From Acetobacteraceae bacterium (GTDB taxonomy: Bacteria; Pseudomonadota; Alphaproteobacteria; Acetobacterales; Acetobacteraceae), in NCBI GenBank assembly GCA_947478535.1, contig CANJXD010000031.1, forward strand, positions 1 to 21,023: a DNA stretch of 21,023 nucleotides, in the 5' to 3' direction. The position numbers and the translations under genes are program-made. This document shows, in pieces, positions 13,012-19,776 of this stretch. Each line of letters begins with the position of its first letter. Positions within the stretch are counted from its first letter, which is position 1. The notes under the pieces were generated by a model that made no database searches, had not been told where the DNA came from, and saw nothing but the letters and a program-made list of their open reading frames with translations.

Positions 13012-14505
13012 TCAGGGCGCGAAGGGCCAGGGGTTGGCGGGGTGCCAGCCCTCGATCCGCAGCCCATCCAGGCCGCGCAGCAAATCCTCCACTGGCACCA
13101 CCTCCGCCATATGGCCGCCGAGGCGTTCATACAACGCGCGGGGCAGGGTGAATTCGATGGGGGCGACGAGGGCGGGGGTCGGCACATGGCCGAAGCTGCC
13201 CTTCGGCATCCGCAGCACATCCGCCATGAGGGTGATGCCGCCGCCGGGCCAGAGATAGCAGGGCGCACCGCCCATGGTGACGCGGGTTTCCCCGGCAGCG
13301 ACGCTGCGCGTCAGCAGCACCGGGTTTGCCGTGACACCGGCGCGCAGCGATCCGCCGGCGCCGGCCATGAAGAGGACAGTGCAGAGCGAGGGTTCGCAAT
13401 TCTCCCCGATGCGGTCCACCACCTCTCGCACCGCGGGCGGCATGGGCGCGGGTTGCGGCTTCAGGGCTTCGTCCAGCACACACCACAGAGCGTCCTCCCC
13501 GGTCGTCGAGGTCAGCAGCAGGCGGAGGCCGGGCCAGGCGAGTTTCGGGTCGATGCTCTCGATGATCGACAGCGGGTCGGTGATGTCCGTGCCGCCCCAG
13601 CCCATGCCGGGATGGGCGACCTGGAAGTAGCGGCCGGGGGTGGAACGCCGCCCGCGCACGCGGATGCCGGCCGGGCGCATGGCCAGCACCTTGCCGGCCT
13701 GGTGTTCGCTGAGCACGCCGGTGATGTGGTCATCCACCACGACCACCTCATCCACATGGCCGAGCCATTGCTGGGCGAAGATGCCGACGGCGGCGCTGCC
13801 GCAGCCCACGCGCATGCGGCGTTCCGGCGTGCCATCGACGATGGGCGCCTGGCCGGCCTGGACGATGACGCTGTGCCCACCCTCGATGGTGAGTTCGACG
13901 GGCTCGGCATCGCACAGCTTCAGCAGCGTCTCGCACGTCACCACGCCTTCGCGCTTGCTGCCGCCCGTGAGGTGCCTGACGCCGCCGAGGGACAGCATCT
14001 GCGATCCATACTCGGCGGTGGTGACGTGGCCGACCTGCTCGCCCTTCACCCGCACGGCGGCGGCTTCGGGGCCGAGATGGCGGTCGGTGTCGATCTTCAC
14101 CTTGACGCCGCAATAGCTGAACATCCCCTCCGTCACGACGGTGACGGTATCCACCCCGGCATGGCTGGCGCCGACGATGAAGGGGGCGGGCTTGTAGTCG
14201 GGATAGGTGGTGCCGGCGCCGACGCCGGTGATGAAGGCGCGGGATGGGTCGAGCAGCTTGCCGTCCCAATCCCCAGTGGCGAACGGCACCAAGGGGCGGT
14301 TGGAGTCCACCTGCTGCACCAAGGCGAGGGCGGGATCGACGCGGACCAGGACGCCATCGCGGTTGGCGTAGCGGTCGCAGGCTCCGGCCCGACCGGGGCG
14401 GATGCGGCAGAGCACGGGGCAGGCATCGCAGCGGATGATGCCGCCATCCTCCGTCGCGCCGAATTTCGCGCCGCGCGCGGCGGCGCTGAGCCGGTCGTCG
14501 CTCAT
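13012..14505 (-). CDS. hnr: 6-hydroxynicotinate reductase-like iron-sulfur flavoprotein
   Basis: 497-residue protein that I recognise as resembling proteins annotated 6-hydroxynicotinate reductase. The Eubacterium barkeri enzyme (Hnr) reduces 6-hydroxynicotinate to 1,4,5,6-tetrahydro-6-oxonicotinate and contains covalent flavin plus [2Fe-2S] and [4Fe-4S] clusters. Here an N-terminal cluster motif C26-x2-C29-x3-C33-x9-C43 is obvious, followed by GAC-DRYAN. Further cysteines are at 132, 191, 198, 235, 342, 370, 375 and 416, twelve in all. There is no radical SAM CxxxCxxC core and no canonical ApbE target motif (D..SGAT). ATG 14505 overlaps the hydroxylase stop (ATGA) and has GGGAGG about 8 nt upstream; an in-frame GTG at 14520 is the alternative. 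The substrate is inferred from homology only. Confidence 0.75.
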   Translation of the reverse strand: MSDDRLSAAARGAKFGATEDGGIIRCDACPVLCRIRPGRAGACDRYANRDGVLVRVDPALALVQQVDSNRPLVPFATGDWDGKLLDPSRAFITGVGAGTTYPDYKPAPFIVGASHAGVDTVTVVTEGMFSYCGVKVKIDTDRHLGPEAAAVRVKGEQVGHVTTAEYGSQMLSLGGVRHLTGGSKREGVVTCETLLKLCDAEPVELTIEGGHSVIVQAGQAPIVDGTPERRMRVGCGSAAVGIFAQQWLGHVDEVVVVDDHITGVLSEHQAGKVLAMRPAGIRVRGRRSTPGRYFQVAHPGMGWGGTDITDPLSIIESIDPKLAWPGLRLLLTSTTGEDALWCVLDEALKPQPAPMPPAVREVVDRIGENCEPSLCTVLFMAGAGGSLRAGVTANPVLLTRSVAAGETRVTMGGAPCYLWPGGGITLMADVLRMPKGSFGHVPTPALVAPIEFTLPRALYERLGGHMAEVVPVEDLLRGLDGLRIEGWHPANPWPFAP

Positions 14506-17204
14506 CGAAGCGCCTCCCACACGCGATGCGGCAGCACGGGGACGCGGGTGATCCGCACGCCGGTCGCGTGGCGGATGGCGCCGAGGATGGCGGGCGCGGT
14601 CGGCACCAGGGCGGGCTCGCCGACACCCTTGGCGCCATAGGGGCCCTCGGGCTCGGGATCCTCGATGAGGTGGATGCGGATCGGCGGTACGTCACCGGCC
14701 GTGGGGATCAGGTAGTCGTGCAGATTTTCCGTCCGGCCGGGGATGAATTCCTCCATCAGCGCGAGGCCGAGGCCCTGGGCGATGCCACCATGGATCTGGC
14801 CTGCGACAAGGTCCGGGTTAATGGCGCGGCCGACATCCTGCGCGGCGACGATTTCCTCCACCTTGACCGTGCCGAGCAGCGTGTCGACGCGCACCAGCGC
14901 GATCTGCGCCGCGAAGCCGTAGGTCGCGTAGGGGATGCCCTGGCCGTCCGCATCCAGCGCCGTCGTCGGCGGGTCGTAGCGGCCCTCGCCTTCGAGATCG
15001 GCGGGCAGGGTGGAGAGATCGATCGCGCGGGCGGCGCCGGCGCTGTCGGTGATGGTCAGAATCGTGCCGTCCAGCGCGAGCCGCGCATCATCGCCGGCAT
15101 TGGCGAGGGCCAGCAGGCGCGCCCGCAGCGCGCGCCCGGTCTCCATCGCCGCCCGGCCACTCACGAAAGTCTGGCGGGAGGCGCTGGTCTTGCCGGCATC
15201 GTAGGTCAGGCCCGTATCGCCGGTGATGCTGTGCAGCGCGGCGATGGGCAGGCCGAGCGCATCGGCAAAGATCTGGGCGATGACGGTGGTGCTGCCCTGG
15301 CCGATATCGACCGCGCCATTGAACAGCGTGAGCCTGCCATCGCGCCCCAGCACGGCCCGCATGCGCGACGGGTTCGACATCGAGGTATTGCCGCAGCCAT
15401 ACCACATGCAGGCAATGCCGGCACCGAGGCGATGGCGTGGCGCGTCGGCATTCTGCGCGGCGACGCGCGCCAGCATCGCCTGCCATTCCGGCCGCAGCGC
15501 ATCGAGGCATTCCGGCAGGCCGGCGGAGGCGTGCAGAATTTGTCCGGAATGCGTGACATCGCCGCGGCCGATCGCGTTGCGGCGCCTGATCTCCCAGCGA
15601 TCGAGGCCGAGTTGCAGCGCCAGGTCATCGACCAGCGCTTCGGTCGCGATCGCGGACTGCGGGACGCCGAAGCCCCGAAAGGCGCCGGAGGGCGGTTCGT
15701 GGGTGTGGATCGCCTGGCTCTGGTTGTGGACATGCGGCACGCGATAGGGGCCGGCGGCATGCACGGGCACGCGGTTCGCGACGGTGGGCCCCCAGCTCGC
15801 ATAGGCGCCGGTGTTGAACAGGCCGGTCATGGCGTAGCCGGTGAAGCGGCCTTCCGCATCCGCCGTCATCCGCGCGCTGATCCGGGCGGGGTGGCGCTTG
15901 GTGGAAGACGCCATGGATTCCGTCCGCGAATACACCACGCGCACCGCCCGCCCGACCTTGCGCGCGGCGATGGCGAGCAGCGGCTGGACGGAGACATCGA
16001 GCTTGCCGCCGAAGCCGCCCCCGCAGGCCGAGGGGATGATGCGGACATCCTCCTCCGCGATGCCGAGGACGCGGGCGGTTTCCTCGCGGTCCATGTAGGG
16101 GGCCTGGGTGCAGGCGAAGACATCCATGCCATCGGCGCGGGGAATGGCGTGGCCGGCCTCGGGTTCGATATAGGCGTGCTCGACGAAGGCGGTCTCGAAC
16201 TCCCCGCGCGCCTCGGCGGCGAAGGGGGCGGCGCCAGGATCGCCACGGCGGAGATTGCCGCGCACCAGCACATTGCCGGGGGCATGGGCGTGCAACATTG
16301 GCGCATCGGGCGCGAGGGCGGCCTCGACGCCGGAGAGGGCGGGCAGCACGTCCCAGGTGATGGGCAGGTCGGCGTCCCGCACCGCCTCCACCGCCGCGCG
16401 GTCCCCCACCAGGGCGAGCACCGCTTCCCCGCGATAGCGCACGAAGCCTTCGGCCAGCACGGGCTGGTCCTTCAGCGTCGGCATGATGCCGAAGGCGTTG
16501 CGGCCGGGCACATCCGCGTGGCTCAGGATGGCGGCGAGGCCAAGCCGCAGCCGTGCGGCTTCGAGGTCCCCCAGCGCGAAGCGGGCGCTGGCGTGCGGGG
16601 AGCGGATTGCGCGCAGCCATAGCGCCTCCGCCGGCGCGGCATCGGCGCCAAACCGCTCCGTGCCCAGCACCTTCGGCCAGCCATCCAGCCTTGCGATGGA
16701 AGCGCCGACCGCCGCGCCTGCCGGGGCTTCCTGTTCCACGCCAGCAAATCCCTGGGCGGCGGCGAGGATGGCCTCGATGATGCGGCGATAGCCGGTGCAG
16801 CGGCAGAGCACGCCGCCGATGGCATCCCGCACCGCCGGTTCATCGGGGGCGGTGTCGCGCGCCAGCAGATCGGCCGCGGCCATGATCATGCCCGGCGTGC
16901 AGATGCCGCATTGCGCCGCGCCATGGGCGAGGAAGGCCGCACGCAGCCGCGCAAGCAGCGCGCCCGCCTCGCCTTCCTGCATCTCGATGGTGGTGATGGC
17001 CGCACCCGCGGCCTGTGCCGTGGGCACCATGCAGGCGCAGGCCTGTGCGCCATCCACCAGCACGGTGCAGGCGCCGCAATCCCCAGCCTCGCAGCCGACC
17101 TTGGTGCCGGTCAGGCCGAGCCCTTCCCGCAGCGTGTCGGAGAGCGGCGCGAAGGGTTCGGCCTCGACCGCCACGGGATGGCCGTTGAGGGTGAAGGCGA
17201 TCAT
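14502..17204 (-). CDS. Fused [2Fe-2S]/molybdopterin hydroxylase, xanthine dehydrogenase family
   Basis: 900-residue molybdenum hydroxylase. Residues 1-80 form a plant-type [2Fe-2S] domain (C38, C43, C46, C58). Residues about 85-150 form the second [2Fe-2S] domain (C99, C102, C134, C136). The molybdopterin domains start near WPKVLGTERFGAD (about 176). Cofactor motifs are CGGGFGGK, GAFRGFGVPQS, DIGQGSTT and GAKGVGEP with the base-catalyst Glu863. The FeS-Mo fusion without FAD has the layout and size of Desulfovibrio aldehyde oxidoreductase, but here the FAD subunit is the gene just upstream. Such enzymes hydroxylate the carbon next to a ring nitrogen or oxidise aldehydes. Operon context favours an N-heteroaromatic substrate. 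It overlaps both neighbours by ATGA. Confidence 0.92.
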   Translation of the reverse strand: MIAFTLNGHPVAVEAEPFAPLSDTLREGLGLTGTKVGCEAGDCGACTVLVDGAQACACMVPTAQAAGAAITTIEMQEGEAGALLARLRAAFLAHGAAQCGICTPGMIMAAADLLARDTAPDEPAVRDAIGGVLCRCTGYRRIIEAILAAAQGFAGVEQEAPAGAAVGASIARLDGWPKVLGTERFGADAAPAEALWLRAIRSPHASARFALGDLEAARLRLGLAAILSHADVPGRNAFGIMPTLKDQPVLAEGFVRYRGEAVLALVGDRAAVEAVRDADLPITWDVLPALSGVEAALAPDAPMLHAHAPGNVLVRGNLRRGDPGAAPFAAEARGEFETAFVEHAYIEPEAGHAIPRADGMDVFACTQAPYMDREETARVLGIAEEDVRIIPSACGGGFGGKLDVSVQPLLAIAARKVGRAVRVVYSRTESMASSTKRHPARISARMTADAEGRFTGYAMTGLFNTGAYASWGPTVANRVPVHAAGPYRVPHVHNQSQAIHTHEPPSGAFRGFGVPQSAIATEALVDDLALQLGLDRWEIRRRNAIGRGDVTHSGQILHASAGLPECLDALRPEWQAMLARVAAQNADAPRHRLGAGIACMWYGCGNTSMSNPSRMRAVLGRDGRLTLFNGAVDIGQGSTTVIAQIFADALGLPIAALHSITGDTGLTYDAGKTSASRQTFVSGRAAMETGRALRARLLALANAGDDARLALDGTILTITDSAGAARAIDLSTLPADLEGEGRYDPPTTALDADGQGIPYATYGFAAQIALVRVDTLLGTVKVEEIVAAQDVGRAINPDLVAGQIHGGIAQGLGLALMEEFIPGRTENLHDYLIPTAGDVPPIRIHLIEDPEPEGPYGAKGVGEPALVPTAPAILGAIRHATGVRITRVPVLPHRVWEALR

Positions 17205-18043
17205 GCGGCCATCCCGTCCAGCAGGTCCCGCAGCAGCGTCAGCGCGGCATCGCGGCGATAGGCGGCGCTGGCGCGGATGTCATCGATGGGGGTGAGGTGG
17301 GCGATATGGTCCACGGTGACATGCTCCGCCGCCGCGTCGATCGGCACGCCGCGCAGCGCCGCTTCCAGCGACGGCAGCCGCTGCGCGACGGCGGAACAGG
17401 CGCCAAGCGCCAGCCGCGCCGCCATGATGCGCCCGCGTTCACTGAGCGTGACAACGCCGGCGGCCATGGCGATGGAGATGACGAGATAGTGCCGCGCGCC
17501 GAGCTTGCGAAAGCCGGAGACGCTGCGCTCCAGGCGCGGGATGTGCAGCGCCGTGACGATTTCCGTCCCCGTCAAAGCGATCGCGCGATGACCCGTGAGG
17601 AACTCCGCGAGGCGCAGCATCCGCGCGCCATCGCCGGAGGCGATTTCGACGCTGGCCTCCAGCGCCAGCAGGTTCGGGATGCCGTCGCCGGCGGGGGAAG
17701 CGGTGCAGAGATTGCCGGCGAGGGTCGCGCGGTTCTGCACCTGCGCGCCGCCAATCTCGCGCGCTGCCTGCCGCAGCCCATCGAATTGCGGCGGCAGATC
17801 GGCATCGGCGATCATCCGCCAGGTGGCGAGGCTGCCGATGCGCCAGCCGAAGCGCGTCTCCTCGATCAATCGCAGCCCCGCCACCGCGCTGATGTCGAGC
17901 ACGTCCTTGTGCGTGGGATCGCCCCAGGCGCGCCGGTTCGCATGGGCGGGGTAGATGTCGGTCCCGCCGGCGAGGATGGCGACATCCGCAGTGGCGCGGA
18001 TCGCGAGCGCCTCGGCGAGCGTGGCGGGGCGGTGGTAGCGCAT
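17201..18043 (-). CDS. FAD-binding subunit of the molybdenum hydroxylase
   Basis: 280-residue CoxM/NdhF-like flavin subunit that takes electrons from the [2Fe-2S] clusters of its partner and passes them to an acceptor. FAD contacts are the N-terminal ILAGGTDIYP (23-32) and GGAQVQNRATLAG (98-110) followed by ASPAGD (115-120). The C-terminal CO dehydrogenase flavoprotein-type domain covers about 170-280. No extra [4Fe-4S] insert, as in 4-hydroxybenzoyl-CoA reductase, is visible. ATG 18043 shares a base with the HyuB stop (TGATG), and its own stop overlaps the hydroxylase start (ATGA). The two hydroxylase subunits are therefore made in a coupled way. The frame upstream of ATG 18043 is antisense-like and rejected. 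Confidence 0.92.
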   Translation of the reverse strand: MRYHRPATLAEALAIRATADVAILAGGTDIYPAHANRRAWGDPTHKDVLDISAVAGLRLIEETRFGWRIGSLATWRMIADADLPPQFDGLRQAAREIGGAQVQNRATLAGNLCTASPAGDGIPNLLALEASVEIASGDGARMLRLAEFLTGHRAIALTGTEIVTALHIPRLERSVSGFRKLGARHYLVISIAMAAGVVTLSERGRIMAARLALGACSAVAQRLPSLEAALRGVPIDAAAEHVTVDHIAHLTPIDDIRASAAYRRDAALTLLRDLLDGMAA

Positions 18044-19776
18044 CAGGTCAGGCCCCGCAGCGCGCCGGTGGCTTCTCCATCCACCACGCCGTTGCGGATC
18101 ACCACACCCCACAGCGCCTCCGCCTGTGCGGGCGTGTAGTAGCCGCGCATCACGTCGCGCGCGACGAGGCCAGGGTCTCGTGTCAGCGGATCGCCATGGC
18201 CGCCGCCGCCGGGCGTCATCACCTCCACCCGGTCCCCGGCGACAAGGCGAAGCCCCTGGTCCTTCGAGAGATGCGGCGGAATGGTGGTGGTGCCGCCGCG
18301 ATGCAGCTTCACGACATTGCAGGCGCCATCGCCGCCGCCGAGCACGCCGGGCGGGCCGAAGCGGCCGTGATCCATCACGAAGCTCGCGCGCGCCTCGCCG
18401 CGCAGCAATTCGATCTCGTAATGCACGCCGAAGCCGCCGCGCCGCGCGCCAGCGCCGCCGGAGCCTTCATGGATGGCGAAGCGGCGGAACAGCACGGGGT
18501 AGTATTGTTCCATGACTTCCACCGGCGCGGTCTTGCTGATGCCGATGGTCGAACAGCCATTCGTCAGCCCGTCATCCGACGCCGTGCCGCCATACCCGCC
18601 GCCGGTGATCTGGTACATCACATAGCCGGCGCTGCGCGCGGGATCGAAGCCGCCGAGGGCGAAGTTGCCGGAGGTGCCGGCGGGCGCCGCCCACAACTCA
18701 TCCGGCAGCGCGGCAGCAAGGGCGAGAAACACCGCCTCCGCGATCCGCTGCGAAACCTCCGCCGCGCAGCCGGAGACGGGGCGGGGATAGCGGGCATCGA
18801 GGAAGGTGCCCTCGGGCCGCAGCACGCGGAGCGGCGCGAAGGTGCCGGCATTGATCGGCACATCGGGGAAGATGTGCTTCATCGCGAGATAGACAGCCGA
18901 ACAGGTGGTGGCCCAGACCGAATTCATCGGCCCCTGGCAGGGGGGGGATGAGCCGGAGAGGTCGAAGATCAGTTCATCGCCCTGCCGCGTGATGGTCAGC
19001 GCGATGCGCAGCGGTTCATTCACCACGCCATCGGAATCGACGAAGGCTTCGGCGGTGTAGATACCCTCGGGGATGCGCGCGATTTCGGCGCGCATGCGCG
19101 CCGCGGCGCGGTCGCTGATGGCGGCGATGGCGGCGCGGAGCGTTGGCAGGCCATGGCGCGCGACCATTTCGTTCAGGCGCGCTTCCCCCACGAGCAGCGC
19201 AGCGGCCTGGGCCTTGATGTCGCCGATGCGCTGGTCCGCGACGCGGATGTTGGACTGGATGATCGACAGGATTTCCCGGTCCAGCACGCCGCGCTTGAAC
19301 AGCTTTACCGGCGGCAGGCGCAGGCCTTCCTGCTCCACCTCCGTCGCATGGGCGGAAAAGCCGCCAGGCACCATGCCGCCGATATCGGGCCAGTGGCCGG
19401 TGTTCTGCAGCCAGCAGAACAATTCGCCCGCGACGAAGAAGGGCCGGCAGAAGCGCACATCCATCAGATGCGTGCCGCCGAGATAGGGGTCGTTGACGAT
19501 GTAGATGTCGCCCGGCTCAGGTGCGGCGACGGCACCCTCGCCGATCAGCCGCACCAGATGCGCGGCCGAATGCGCCATGGTGCCGACGAAGATGGGCAGG
19601 CCCAGCTCGCCCTGTGCGATCAGCGCGCCATCCTCGGCCGCATAGATGCCATCGGAACGGTCATCCGCTTCGGCGATCACCGGCGAAAACGCGCTGCGGG
19701 AGAAGGCGATGTCCATCTCATTGCAGACCTGCTGCAACCCCGCCTGGATGACCGCGAGGGTCAGCGCATCCATCAT
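18043..19776 (-). CDS. hyuB: Hydantoinase B/oxoprolinase family subunit
   Basis: 577-residue B subunit of an ATP-dependent hydantoinase/5-oxoprolinase-type lactamase. The family start DALTLAVIQAGLQQVCNEMD is intact. Conserved blocks follow: AFSRSAFSPVIAEADDRSDG, VNDPYLGGTHLMD (about 105-120), QSNIRVADQRIGD, PVSGCAAEVSQRI, GTSGNFALGG and the Gly-rich C terminus TPGGGGHGDP. Together with HyuA it hydrolyses cyclic amides such as hydantoins, 5-oxoproline or related lactams, using ATP; relatives (acetone, acetophenone carboxylases) carboxylate. Typical carboxylases have additional subunits that are absent here, favouring a lactamase. ATG 19776 overlaps the HyuA stop (ATGA). Confidence 0.93.
   Translation of the reverse strand: MMDALTLAVIQAGLQQVCNEMDIAFSRSAFSPVIAEADDRSDGIYAAEDGALIAQGELGLPIFVGTMAHSAAHLVRLIGEGAVAAPEPGDIYIVNDPYLGGTHLMDVRFCRPFFVAGELFCWLQNTGHWPDIGGMVPGGFSAHATEVEQEGLRLPPVKLFKRGVLDREILSIIQSNIRVADQRIGDIKAQAAALLVGEARLNEMVARHGLPTLRAAIAAISDRAAARMRAEIARIPEGIYTAEAFVDSDGVVNEPLRIALTITRQGDELIFDLSGSSPPCQGPMNSVWATTCSAVYLAMKHIFPDVPINAGTFAPLRVLRPEGTFLDARYPRPVSGCAAEVSQRIAEAVFLALAAALPDELWAAPAGTSGNFALGGFDPARSAGYVMYQITGGGYGGTASDDGLTNGCSTIGISKTAPVEVMEQYYPVLFRRFAIHEGSGGAGARRGGFGVHYEIELLRGEARASFVMDHGRFGPPGVLGGGDGACNVVKLHRGGTTTIPPHLSKDQGLRLVAGDRVEVMTPGGGGHGDPLTRDPGLVARDVMRGYYTPAQAEALWGVVIRNGVVDGEATGALRGLT

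Noticed and set aside
13012..14505. Radical SAM enzyme because of the N-terminal CxxCxxxC motif
   Set aside because: The radical SAM core CxxxCxxC with its following barrel motifs is absent, the spacing is CxxC-x3-C-x9-C, and overall similarity points to the 6-hydroxynicotinate reductase family.
11637..14640. Several long + strand frames opposite the DUF1185, UPF0280 and Hnr genes
   Set aside because: All are antisense shadows. The - strand genes have family motifs, ATGA coupling and plausible starts.
14526..16622. Long + strand reading frame (698 codons) opposite the molybdenum hydroxylase
   Set aside because: It is a shadow frame of the hydroxylase gene, rich in Gly, Arg, Asp and His with no domain pattern. 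GC-rich DNA keeps the antisense frame free of stops.
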